The notes under the pieces were generated by a model. The model was not told the origin of the DNA, made no database searches, and saw nothing but the letters and a program-made list of their open reading frames with translations. DNA of 64,000 nt. Origin: Nostoc linckia z4 (GTDB taxonomy: Bacteria; Cyanobacteriota; Cyanobacteriia; Cyanobacteriales; Nostocaceae). Below are positions 30,100 to 38,046 of the stretch, one piece after another. Made by a program: the position numbers and the translations under genes. Within the stretch, counting starts at the first letter, position 1; every line of letters begins with the position of its first letter. Location: contig NZ_LAHA01000003.1 of NCBI RefSeq assembly GCF_002608075.1, forward strand, positions 65,702-129,701, read 5' to 3'.

Positions 30100-30306
30100 T
30101 AAGTCGGCATAGCCGATGGCAGTTGGTTTCACAGCGAGTTATCCAAAGGAGTACAACTCTACAAGAGTAAAGTACTGGCTCTTAGGCACTACTGTGGATT
30201 AGACATTCAGCAGTTGTTTAAAAAGCATGGAGTTAGAGAACCTAACCGAGCCTGCTGTTCGTTACTGATTCACAAGTTAGCTATAGAGAGAGTGTGTGTT
30301 CTTTAA
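30100..30306 (+). pseudogene. Possible gene relic without a start codon
   Basis: One frame stays open for about 68 codons and ends at TAA 30304-30306. It reads KSKVLALRHYCGLDIQQLFK, then KHGVREPNRACC and LLIHKLAIERVCVL. The residue mix is protein-like, but there is no ATG or GTG in a sensible position and a stop closes the frame upstream. I do not recognise the family. It may be the 3' fragment of a lost gene, or chance. Confidence 0.3.
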
Positions 30307-30512
30307 TCTGCCTCAGTTTGTCTGGGATAAAATCCTAGAAGTTGCACTCTAATATCTTTGCTTTCGCCCCCTGAATGCGAGGGTAGTGAACCAGCTAATT
30401 CAATGCAGCGCCAGAAAATTTCTCTTCATCTCATTCTAACGCAACCTTGCTAAAAATCAATTCCTATGATGTGCTATCTTATGACAACTACTAGCAAGTT
30501 GCCATAGAGGGA

Positions 30513-33221
30513 TTATACCCCTAAAACTAGGCGATTGCGGTGGATGTGTAGGATTTGAAATTCTACATTAGCTACTGCCTCTAACATAAACACGATTTGT
30601 TCTGGACGTAAGAGCCAACCATCTTGGCGGTAGCTGCCTAGATAACGAATAACAGATATACATTCTGCCCTATTCTTGTCGGTTTCTACCAATTCCAATT
30701 CAAACAAGCGATCGCGCAGATTTATTAACTGGCTTTTGCCTGACTTGGTTGTTTGCTCGTACCAGAGTTCGTCTTTGGCTTTAATGCTATCAATCCAGTT
30801 TTGCCATTGTGCAGGTGTCACTTCATTTGCTGCTGCCACAGTCATCAAATACTCTGCGGCTTCCAAAAGTTGGCTAGCGGCTTTCGCTTTTACATCAATT
30901 TGCGCCACATAATATATAGGTATGTCTATGGGCATTTCTTTCGCTAGTTTTTCTTGAAAAGTATCAACTGGTACTGGCATTGTTAATTCAAAATCCGCAA
31001 TTTCACCACTGCTAGTTGCTCCTAAAGCTAAAGCCGTGGCTAGAGAAATTCGCGGCATTGGATGAAATCCACCAGTGAAGGCAATTGGCAACCCTGCTCG
31101 CCGCACAACTCGATCGAATAAACGGATTAAATCGAGATGGCTCACCAAAGCCATGTTTCCTTGTTTACCAAACCAAACTCGTATTCGTTGTGTTCTAGTG
31201 GTGTTAGGGACAAATTCGCCAGCGAATTTTGGCACAGCAGGTGGTTCAATGACGATATTGTGGCCAAAATCAGTGCCACAAACGCCACAGTGAGAACAGC
31301 CTTCAAAGGAGCAGTCGGGTACAATTGCGGCTGCTAAAGCGCGTTCCAAGTCTTCTTTAAGCCATTTTTTGTCAATGCCGGTATCAATATGATCCCAAGG
31401 TAGAGGAGCGTCGAAGGAGTGGGGAGTCGCGAGTCGCGAGTCGGGAGTTAGGAATTCTCCACTCTGCTCCTCTTTTTGAAATACATTCCATTCGCCGTTT
31501 TCGATTTGGCGGTATTTCCAATCTAGATCGGCTTGGGCGATCGCATCTTCCCAAGCAGTAAAAGCTTTATCTAAATTGTCATACCACGAATCCATCCCTG
31601 CACCCAATTCCCAGGCGCGACGCAGTACTTTGCCCAAAGTGCGATCGCCTCGCCCGATAAAATCTTCCATTGCCGAAATCCGGACATCGGTAAAATTTGC
31701 CTTTGCTCCCTTTATCCGACGGAATTCTTGCCGCAGCAGGTTTTGTTTGCGCTTAAATTCACTGGTGGAAACTGAGTGCCACTGAAATGGCGTGTGGGGC
31801 TTGGGAGTAAAGTTAGAAATTGTCAAATTAAAGTTTAGGGGTTTTCTGCCTTTGCCCCGACATTCACGCTGTAGCCAACTTACTGTTTCGGCAATGCCCA
31901 AGACATCAGCATCTGTCTCACCTGGCAAGCCAATCATAAAATAGAGCTTAATTTTTTCCCAACCTTGTTCCCAAGCGGTTTTCACTCCCCGCAACAATTC
32001 TTCATTTGTCAGACCTTTATTCACGATGTCTCGCATCCGCTGAGTTCCAGCTTCTGGAGCAAAGGTCAGCCCACCTTGCCGCGTACCTCCAAGGATATTA
32101 GCAATATTTTCATCAAATCTGTCTACTCGTTGGCTGGGTAGAGTCAGAGAAATGTTTTCATTTCTTAAGCGATTTTTAATTTCCATCCCCACCGCTGGTA
32201 GGGATAAATAATCAGAACAACTCAAGGAAAGTAAGGAAAACTCATTGTAACCGGTTGCCCGCATCCCTTGTTCAATTGCTTCTACCACTTTATCGGGTTC
32301 TACATCCCGTGCCGGTCGAGTCAGCATTCCTGGTTGACAGAAGCGACAGCCACGAGTACAGCCACGGCGAATTTCAATGGTCAAGCGGTCATGTACTGTT
32401 TCTACATAGGGAACCAAGCCAATAGAATATGCTGGGATGGGAGTTGCAACTCTTCGCAGAATTCGCTTGGGGACATCTGGACGCAGAGGATGAACTGAGC
32501 CATCGTCTGCCATCTGGTAAAACTGAGGCACGTATACGCCTGGGATTTGTGCCAAGTCTAGTAACAATTCTTCCCGGCTCAAAAGAGCTTTTTTGCCTTC
32601 TTCTAATACCAAACCAATTTCTGGTAGTAATTCTTCTCCATCTCCAAGAGCGAAAAAGTCGAAGAAGTCAGCGTAAGGCTCAGGATTTGATGTTGCTGTC
32701 TGTCCTCCAGCAAAAATTAACGGGTAAGAAGAGGACGCGGTGACGGGGGGATGGGGAGACGCGGTGATATTTTCTTTATTCTCCGTGTCTCCGTGTCCTC
32801 GCGTCCCCACGTCTCTTCTCTCTTGCCATGTTAAAGGAATTCCCGCCAAATCCAACATTTCTAGGATATTTGTTGCACCCAGTTCGTAACTGAGGCTAAA
32901 GCCTAAAATGTCGAATTCTGTTAGCGATCGCTTTGACTCTACCGCAAATAACGGTGTATTGGTTTCCCGTAGTTTTGCTGATAGATCTTGTCCTGGTAAG
33001 TAGGCGCGATCGCACAACTGGCTCTTTTGGGCATTCAAAATGTTATATAAAATGATGTGCCCTAAATTCGATGCACCGACTTCATAGACTTCTGGGTAAG
33101 TTAACACCCAGCGGATTGTAGTCGTCTCCCAAGGTTTGTGTACTGCTAAGCGCTCGTTACCCAAGTAACGCCCTGGTTTTAAAATATCCGGTGTTATTAG
33201 CTTTTCAACTGCAACAGCCAC
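30513..33221 (-). CDS. B12-binding radical SAM protein with DUF2344 (TIGR03960 type)
   Basis: A 902-residue fusion. The N-terminal half is a cobalamin-binding-like domain followed by a radical SAM core with CTRGCRFC (the CxxxCxxC 4Fe-4S site) and FMIGLPGETD. A cysteine-rich link (CSFEGCSHCGVCGTDFGH) leads to a C-terminal DUF2344 domain (VWFGKQGNMALVSHLDLIRL). This family is typically encoded beside rne/rng in bacteria, as here, which hints at RNA or ribosome modification; the reaction is unknown to me. Two low-complexity insertions near residues 133-165 and 580-602 come from dispersed repeats. Confidence 0.9.
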   Translation of the reverse strand: MAVAVEKLITPDILKPGRYLGNERLAVHKPWETTTIRWVLTYPEVYEVGASNLGHIILYNILNAQKSQLCDRAYLPGQDLSAKLRETNTPLFAVESKRSLTEFDILGFSLSYELGATNILEMLDLAGIPLTWQERRDVGTRGHGDTENKENITASPHPPVTASSSYPLIFAGGQTATSNPEPYADFFDFFALGDGEELLPEIGLVLEEGKKALLSREELLLDLAQIPGVYVPQFYQMADDGSVHPLRPDVPKRILRRVATPIPAYSIGLVPYVETVHDRLTIEIRRGCTRGCRFCQPGMLTRPARDVEPDKVVEAIEQGMRATGYNEFSLLSLSCSDYLSLPAVGMEIKNRLRNENISLTLPSQRVDRFDENIANILGGTRQGGLTFAPEAGTQRMRDIVNKGLTNEELLRGVKTAWEQGWEKIKLYFMIGLPGETDADVLGIAETVSWLQRECRGKGRKPLNFNLTISNFTPKPHTPFQWHSVSTSEFKRKQNLLRQEFRRIKGAKANFTDVRISAMEDFIGRGDRTLGKVLRRAWELGAGMDSWYDNLDKAFTAWEDAIAQADLDWKYRQIENGEWNVFQKEEQSGEFLTPDSRLATPHSFDAPLPWDHIDTGIDKKWLKEDLERALAAAIVPDCSFEGCSHCGVCGTDFGHNIVIEPPAVPKFAGEFVPNTTRTQRIRVWFGKQGNMALVSHLDLIRLFDRVVRRAGLPIAFTGGFHPMPRISLATALALGATSSGEIADFELTMPVPVDTFQEKLAKEMPIDIPIYYVAQIDVKAKAASQLLEAAEYLMTVAAANEVTPAQWQNWIDSIKAKDELWYEQTTKSGKSQLINLRDRLFELELVETDKNRAECISVIRYLGSYRQDGWLLRPEQIVFMLEAVANVEFQILHIHRNRLVLGV
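31416..31480. repeat. Short repeat inserted in frame in the radical SAM gene
   Basis: GAGTCGCGAGTCGCGAGTCG and flanking GGAGTTAGGAATT form a short tandem/inverted repeat. It is read on the minus strand as EFLTPDSRLATPHSF in a linker before the Cys-rich segment. Confidence 0.65.
32727..32826. repeat. GACACGG repeat hairpin inserted in frame in radical SAM gene
   Basis: Two arms, GACGGGGGGATGGGGAGACG on one side and TCCGTGTCTCCGTGTCCTCG on the other, form an imperfect inverted repeat. On the minus strand it encodes VGTRGHGDTEN followed by a Pro/Ser-rich stretch. The same element with the same peptide occurs in mutM at 63230-63315. Confidence 0.8.
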
Positions 33222-33582
33222 TGTGCTATCTTCGAGCTACCTTAATTAAAGTTAGTGAAGTACCTACACTGACTTTCGGTACAGTGTAGGCTTCCCGTCT
33301 CACTTGCCGTTGCTTTGTTGGGGACATTGTAAAAACAATGTGCGTTACCCAAAACGCTCCAAGACTTACACAGCATCTGGAGGGGTTTCCCCCTTTATCC
33401 AGTCAAAACTGGAACCCAGGCACCCGCCTTCCGCAGGCAGAAACTTTTTGATTTTGCTAAAACCCAACCTTAGCATCGAATCAGGCCTTTGAACAAAATT
33501 TATCGTTGCAACTTATAACTCCTTTACATAAAGTCCACTCCACACCTGAATTTTGTTTGTTTTAGATAGTTTTTATATGAAT
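33222..33582. other. Spacer between radical SAM and STAS genes
   Basis: Contains several small palindromes: ACATTGTAAAAACAATGT near 33325, GGAGGGGTTTCCCCC near 33379 and GCCTTCCGCAGGC near 33425. These look like dispersed repeats. A 62-residue frame at 33304-33492 is not protein-like. No cobalamin riboswitch box was recognised despite the B12-type neighbour. Confidence 0.5.
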
Positions 33583-33912
33583 TTATGTTGCAGATAAGTC
33601 AGTTTCGCTTTCTAAAATTTCAAAAACTCTATCGAGCTGCGTCAGTTCAAAAATAATCTTCACTGAGGGAGCGATATTGCAAAGTCGAAAACTCCTTTCT
33701 AAACTCAGAGCTAGTTTGTGCACAGATAATAATGCCATCAACCCTGCGCTGTCTAAGGATTCTACTGCCCCTAGATCTACCATCAAGATGGAAATATCAT
33801 TTTTTGTTAGCTCTGTGGTCAGATCTCGTTCAACTTCTAAAGCGTTTGCAGCATTCAAAGAGCCTTGTGGTTGAATAACCGCAATTTTGGGATACTGAAG
33901 CACTGCTTGCAT
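33583..33912 (-). CDS. STAS-domain anti-sigma factor antagonist-like protein
   Basis: A 109-residue single STAS domain of the SpoIIAA type. It has VIQPQGSLNAANALEVERDL and VESLDSAGLMALLSVHKLA, where Ser55 is the candidate phosphorylation site for a partner-switching kinase. No kinase or sigma gene is adjacent, so the partner must lie elsewhere. A 480-bp AT-rich region upstream probably holds its promoter. Confidence 0.88.
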   Translation of the reverse strand: MQAVLQYPKIAVIQPQGSLNAANALEVERDLTTELTKNDISILMVDLGAVESLDSAGLMALLSVHKLALSLERSFRLCNIAPSVKIIFELTQLDRVFEILESETDLSAT

Positions 33913-34392
33913 GGTTACATCCTATGAGAATTATTGAAGCGTCAAGGTAAGAATTATTTGAACATAAACTTTTTTTTGTTGCATCGACCATATGTCTTAG
34001 GTTTCTTTGCTGAATCTTTATTGCTTTTGTATGTCTGTTTAAAGATTGTCATAATTCCAGTTTAAAATGTGTTCATATATACTTTTTTTTTATCTCAGTT
34101 CAAAAACAATCAACATAGACAGCAGTAAAACAGAAAAATTATCCGTAACTTTCCTGAGGAAACTTGCCTAGTCTATAACTTAAGCTAATTTAGCCAAGTC
34201 TTAACGGTAGGTTAAATCTCACACTTTACTGTTACTGATGATATTGATGATATTAGCCAAAATCACCACAAATTGTTTGTCTAGTTAATCTAAATTGTGA
34301 TCTATATCACTAAAGAAAGTAGTATGCGATCGCTTTTTATACTTAGAATTATCTGGAATAATTAATATCATAATAGACGTAGGTTATTACTT
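33913..34392. other. AT-rich divergent spacer
   Basis: 480 bp between the STAS gene (leftward) and a small conserved gene (rightward). Only simple repetition (GATGATATT near 34238-34252) and one GCGATCGC (34327) stand out. Confidence 0.45.
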
Positions 34393-34593
34393 ATGAGAAC
34401 TAGGTACGCTATTCGTAAATTGGTAGAAAAAGCTCTTGATATTAAAAAATTAACTCCTGAAATAGAAAATGAAATTAACTTAGAACTGACTCAACTTGGT
34501 TATATTTCTGACGTTGACTACGAAGCTTTAGAATTATTAATGTCAGAGATGGATGCTGGTCGAATTCAGTTGGTTTCTAGCCTTGGATACTAA
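34393..34593 (+). CDS. Small conserved cyanobacterial protein
   Basis: 66 residues, acidic and helical: MRTRYAIRKLVEKALDIKKL, then TPEIENEINLELTQLGYISD and ALELLMSEMDAGRIQLV. I recall very similar short proteins in many cyanobacteria but no function. It has no signal or membrane segment. A terminator-like hairpin two bases after the stop supports a real monocistronic gene. Confidence 0.72.
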   Translation: MRTRYAIRKLVEKALDIKKLTPEIENEINLELTQLGYISDVDYEALELLMSEMDAGRIQLVSSLGY

Positions 34594-34594
34594 T

Positions 34595-34622
34595 CCTCTG
34601 TCTTCAGGTATAGAGGTTTTTA
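34595..34622 (+). terminator. Short Rho-independent terminator
   Basis: CCTCT (34595-34599) pairs with AGAGG (34612-34616), followed by TTTTT. The stem is short, but it stands exactly after the stop at 34593. Confidence 0.5.
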
Positions 34623-34689
34623 GCTGATGAAGTTAATTGAATCATAACGAGAGCAATCAGACTTAAAGAATAGTTATGATAGCTCCCGC

Positions 34690-34824
34690 ATGGCTCAGGA
34701 AGAAGAGCCTTGTAAAGGTGCTGTTAACCGTGTACTTTCTGGAAATACGACGGCAACAGTAAGGGCACAATCATTAGTTTTATTTTTATATAAGATTGAT
34801 TATTTAAATACTAAGGTGGCGTAA
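34690..34824 (+). CDS. Doubtful 44-residue frame upstream of aminotransferase
   Basis: ATG at 34690 opens a frame reading MAQEEEPCKGAVNRVLSGN and ending at TAA 34824. The first half looks protein-like and the second half is AT-driven. No Shine-Dalgarno is seen. It could be a small protein, a structured leader (GGTGCTGTTAACC is partly self-complementary) or chance. Confidence 0.2.
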   Translation: MAQEEEPCKGAVNRVLSGNTTATVRAQSLVLFLYKIDYLNTKVA

Positions 34825-34869
34825 ACTGTGCTAAAGACCATCTTGATTGTGCATTCTTCATAAATAGCC

Positions 34870-36045
34870 ATGCAGTTCGCTAAACGCCTAGAAAAAATTC
34901 CTCCCTATCTGTTTGCTGAAATAATCCAGAGGCAGAATGAACTCATTGCTCAGGGAGTTGACATCATTAATATGGGTATTGGCGATCCAGATAAACCGAC
35001 TCCTAATCATATTCTCCAGGTAATGCATGAGGCGATTGAGGATGCTTCTATGCATAACTATCCGCCCTATCGAGGTACGAAGGAATTCAGGGAGACAGCG
35101 GCTAAGTGGATGGAAAATCGGTTTGGTGTAACGGGCTTGAACCCCGATACAGAAATTGTTTCTTCAATTGGTTCTAAAGAAGCAATTCATAATACTTTCT
35201 TAGCATTTGTGGAACCAGGAGACTATACATTAATACCAGATCCTGGTTATCCTGTATATCGAACTTCGACAATCTTTGCTGGTGGTGAGTCTTTTGCTAT
35301 GCCCTTGAAGGCAGAAAACGGTTTTTTGCCTGATTTGAGTAGCATACCCGAAGAAGTAGCTCACAAAGCAAAGCTGTTGTGGATTAATTATCCAAATAAT
35401 CCCACTGGGGCGTTGGCAACACTAGAATTTTTGGAAGAATTGGTAGCTTTCTGCAAGCAGTATGATATCTTGTTATGCCACGATCATGCTTATTCAGAAA
35501 TGGCATACGATGGCTACAAACCACCTAGTGTGCTGCAAATTCCGGGTGCCAAAGACGTGGCTCTGGAATTTCACAGTTTGTCTAAGTCATACAACATGAC
35601 AGGTTGGCGAGTGGGGTTTGTTGCTGGTAATTCCGTGGGAATTCAAGGATTAGCGCAGGTAAAAACTAACGTTGATTCTGGGGTATTTAAGGCAATTCAA
35701 CAAGCGGCGATCGCAGCTTATTCTAATACCACAGAGACAGAACTCCAAGCCATTATGTCGGTTTACCAAAATCGCCGTGACATTATCATCAACGGATTGC
35801 AATCTCTAGGTTGGGCAATTCAGCCTCCTAAAGCTACCCTTTATGTCTGGACACCTGTTCCTGGAGGATATTCTTCAATAGAATTTGTGAATTTGCTACT
35901 TGACAAATGTGGCATTGTTGTGCCTCCTGGCAGTGGTTATGGTGTATATGGGGAAGGCTTTTTCCGAATTGCTTTAACTATCTCTGATGAACGATTGCGA
36001 GAAGGAATTCAACGGATGAGAGATGCTGGTATTCGTTATGTGTGA
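34870..36045 (+). CDS. PLP aminotransferase, LL-diaminopimelate/aspartate type
   Basis: 391-residue fold-type I class I/II aminotransferase. Features are INMGIGDPDKPTPNHI, NYPPYRGTKEFR, WINYPNNPTGA, and the PLP lysine Lys239 in FHSLSKSYNMTGWRVGF. The pattern resembles the LL-diaminopimelate aminotransferase (DapL-like) and related aspartate aminotransferases of cyanobacteria; sequence reading alone does not settle the substrate. It has its own upstream region and is followed by a repeat array. Confidence 0.85.
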   Translation: MQFAKRLEKIPPYLFAEIIQRQNELIAQGVDIINMGIGDPDKPTPNHILQVMHEAIEDASMHNYPPYRGTKEFRETAAKWMENRFGVTGLNPDTEIVSSIGSKEAIHNTFLAFVEPGDYTLIPDPGYPVYRTSTIFAGGESFAMPLKAENGFLPDLSSIPEEVAHKAKLLWINYPNNPTGALATLEFLEELVAFCKQYDILLCHDHAYSEMAYDGYKPPSVLQIPGAKDVALEFHSLSKSYNMTGWRVGFVAGNSVGIQGLAQVKTNVDSGVFKAIQQAAIAAYSNTTETELQAIMSVYQNRRDIIINGLQSLGWAIQPPKATLYVWTPVPGGYSSIEFVNLLLDKCGIVVPPGSGYGVYGEGFFRIALTISDERLREGIQRMRDAGIRYV

Positions 36046-36181
36046 TTAGGGACTGGGGACTGGGGAGATGGGGAGATGGGGAGATAGGGAGATAGGGGGG
36101 AAAGATTTCTTCCCCATCCCCCCACACCTCCCACACTACCCACACCCCCTGTTTGCCCTATGCCCCATGCCCCATGCCCAG
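36046..36181. repeat. GGGGAGAT / CCCACAC inverted repeat array
   Basis: G/A-rich tandem heptamers (GGGGAGA-type) are followed by a short loop and C-rich units (CCCACAC, GCCCCAT). The array reaches into the last codons of the next gene (MGHGA tail). Confidence 0.8.
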
Positions 36182-36532
36182 TCCCTCTTGATATGCTTGC
36201 CAAAGTTGATGAATAAACTGATTGAGTTGCTGTTTGGCGGTTGAGTCAAGCTCTGTTTTTGGTTGTTTTGCAAAAATTTGGCTCAATAAGGTGATTACTT
36301 CTGTGTCTAAAGCTGGTTGAAATAAATCGGCAGGCCAGAGTAAGTCAGATGCATCGCGTAAATCGGTAATCACGGGGGATTCTTCAATGATGGTGACCAT
36401 TAATAAAGGACGCACCCAGCACAACTGGCGAGAAACTACAAATTGAATGACTTCTGCATATAGATTTTTCTCACCATGCTTCAAAGACACAATTTGTCCC
36501 GGTTGAAGAAAATCTAAGTTAATGTCCATCAT
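36158..36532 (-). CDS. Conserved cyanobacterial protein of unknown function
   Basis: 124 residues starting MMDINLDFLQPGQIVSLKHG. The first ~55 residues look like a small beta barrel (LYAEVIQFVVSRQLCWVRPLLM), followed by a helical half ending in FIHQLWQAYQEG. I do not know a function; similar proteins occur across cyanobacteria. The final residues LGMGHGA are encoded by a GGGGCAT repeat, so the natural stop may have been replaced by repeat expansion. Convergent with the aminotransferase. Confidence 0.72.
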   Translation of the reverse strand: MMDINLDFLQPGQIVSLKHGEKNLYAEVIQFVVSRQLCWVRPLLMVTIIEESPVITDLRDASDLLWPADLFQPALDTEVITLLSQIFAKQPKTELDSTAKQQLNQFIHQLWQAYQEGLGMGHGA

Positions 36533-36828
36533 TTAGACAGTTTGGGTGGCAATAAAAATTGTTTTGTAAGTTGTTGAATTTAAAACTGAGAATGTGCTCC
36601 TTTGAAAGGAAGCTTCTGTAACATTAGGGTAGCACTCTCACGGCAACGATGTCTTAGAGATATGGTTTATCAGTGCCTACGCAAAACTAATGGGACTAAT
36701 CCCCAACAGCAAAGGGTTTTCTGGCATAGTATCTCGACGGAAATACTATAGAATAGGTAAATAACTGTTAAGCCATCGCTAAACAGAGGCTTTGTTGTAG
36801 TGAATTAACGATTAAAGAGCAAAGAGCA

Positions 36829-37110
36829 GTGTCAGTTGAAACCATAGAAAAGCGTTCTACGTCCCGCAAGCTCGCGCCTCGCTATCGCGTTTTGCTCCAT
36901 AACGATGACTACAACTCTATGGAGTACGTGGTACAGGTATTAATAACCACTGTGCCGAGCCTTACTCAACCCCAAGCTGTTAGCATCATGATGGAAGCCC
37001 ATACTAATGGAATGGCTTTAGTTATTACTTGCGCTCAGGAACATGCTGAGTTCTATTGCGAAACATTGAAAAGTCACGGTTTAAGTAGCACGATTGAACC
37101 TGATGAATAG
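36829..37110 (+). CDS. clpS: ATP-dependent Clp protease adaptor ClpS
   Basis: Delivers N-degron substrates to the ClpC/ClpP protease. 93 residues, GTG start. Conserved elements are PRYRVLLHNDDYNSMEYVVQVL (the N-degron pocket Asn-Asp-Asp), MMEAHTNGMALVITCAQEHAE and the C-terminal LKSHGLSSTIEPDE. Cyanobacteria often have two ClpS forms and I cannot say which this is. It lies 49 bp upstream of a CPBP-type membrane protease gene in the same direction. Confidence 0.93.
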   Translation: MSVETIEKRSTSRKLAPRYRVLLHNDDYNSMEYVVQVLITTVPSLTQPQAVSIMMEAHTNGMALVITCAQEHAEFYCETLKSHGLSSTIEPDE

Positions 37111-37150
37111 TTATTAGTCATTGGTCATTGGTCATTAGCGATCGCTGACT
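37108..37150. repeat. TGGTCAT heptamer repeats with HIP1 octamer
   Basis: ATTAGTCATTGGTCATTGGT followed by CATTAGCGATCGC. The same heptamer recurs near 17745, 23217, 24083 and 44047. Confidence 0.7.
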
Positions 37151-37159
37151 GAATTTTGT

Positions 37160-37990
37160 ATGAAAAAAAACCTTGTCCGTTTAGCCGAACGCCCTGCCCC
37201 TATTAGGCTGGGTTATTTTATTGGGATTTTGTTGCTGCTATGGTTGCCCTTAGCCGCACCAATTTACTTACTAATAAATAATTCAAATTTAGTAAGTATA
37301 TTGACAATGGTATTGTTATATGGATTATTTATTACTCTGTTGAGGCTATGGGGTAAGCACGTCTATCAGCAGCCCCAAATTCTCGGACATTATGGCTTAG
37401 AATTCACGCGACAAAACGGTGTGGATTTAATCCGTGGTTTGGCTGTGGGGATAATTAATATTCTGATACTTTTTGGGATACAAGGTTTTTTGGGTTGGTT
37501 AGTCTGGCAACAACCAAAAGTTTTTTTACTAAAAGTAATTTTAGAGGGTTTAATTGTCGCTTTGGGCGTTGGTTTTGCTGAGGAATTGTTATTTCGGGGT
37601 TGGTTGCTAGATGAATTACAACGAGATTACAGTCCGCCTGTGGCATTGTGGACAGATGCGATCGCATTTGCAACTTTGCACTTTATTAAACCGTTAGCAG
37701 TAATTATTCAGACATTGCCGCAATTTCCAGCTTTAGTATTGCTGGGGTTAACGCAGGTATGGGGAAAGCGTTGGCATAGAGGACGCTTAGGTTTTCCCAT
37801 TGGTTTGCATGGTGGTTTAGTCTGGGGTTACTACATTATTAATGTGGGGAAATTAGTGAAATATTCTGGTCAAGTTCCTGATTGGGTAACTGGTGTGAAT
37901 AATAATCCTTTACAAGGAGTGATGGGGGTATTTTTGATGAGTATACTAGCGTTTTTGATATGGGGGCAATCTCGGCGATCGCTTGTTTAA
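37160..37990 (+). CDS. CPBP family intramembrane glutamic protease
   Basis: 276-residue multi-pass membrane protein of the CAAX-protease/bacteriocin-processing (Abi) family. The active-site motifs are EELLFRGWLLDELQR (the paired Glu and Arg), FATLHF and GLHGGLVWGYY. About seven hydrophobic segments are visible. The bacterial substrate is unknown. Co-directional with clpS. Confidence 0.88.
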   Translation: MKKNLVRLAERPAPIRLGYFIGILLLLWLPLAAPIYLLINNSNLVSILTMVLLYGLFITLLRLWGKHVYQQPQILGHYGLEFTRQNGVDLIRGLAVGIINILILFGIQGFLGWLVWQQPKVFLLKVILEGLIVALGVGFAEELLFRGWLLDELQRDYSPPVALWTDAIAFATLHFIKPLAVIIQTLPQFPALVLLGLTQVWGKRWHRGRLGFPIGLHGGLVWGYYIINVGKLVKYSGQVPDWVTGVNNNPLQGVMGVFLMSILAFLIWGQSRRSLV

Positions 37991-38046
37991 TAATATGAGC
38001 GTTATTATATTGTTTATATAATGATGCATACTAATCGCAGTATATT

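Larger units (their letters stand above)
29008..30512. other. 1.5-kb gap upstream of rne with leader-like sequence
   Basis: On the minus strand the ~330 bases before rne are GC-balanced and rich in pairing segments, including TGTCTCAAAAGACA near 29103-29116 and a related TTTTGACACGG near 29180, suggesting a structured 5' leader. Farther out lie a palindromic dispersed repeat (29419-29483), an inverted repeat (29901-29931) and a possible gene relic (30100-30306). No intact gene is seen. Confidence 0.5.

Noticed and set aside
33304..33492. 62-residue open frame on the plus strand
   Set aside because: It crosses several palindromic repeats and its translation looks repeat-derived.
33222..33582. 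Cobalamin riboswitch upstream of the B12-type radical SAM gene
   Set aside because: No recognisable B12 box or conserved multi-helix pattern; the palindromes there look like dispersed repeats.
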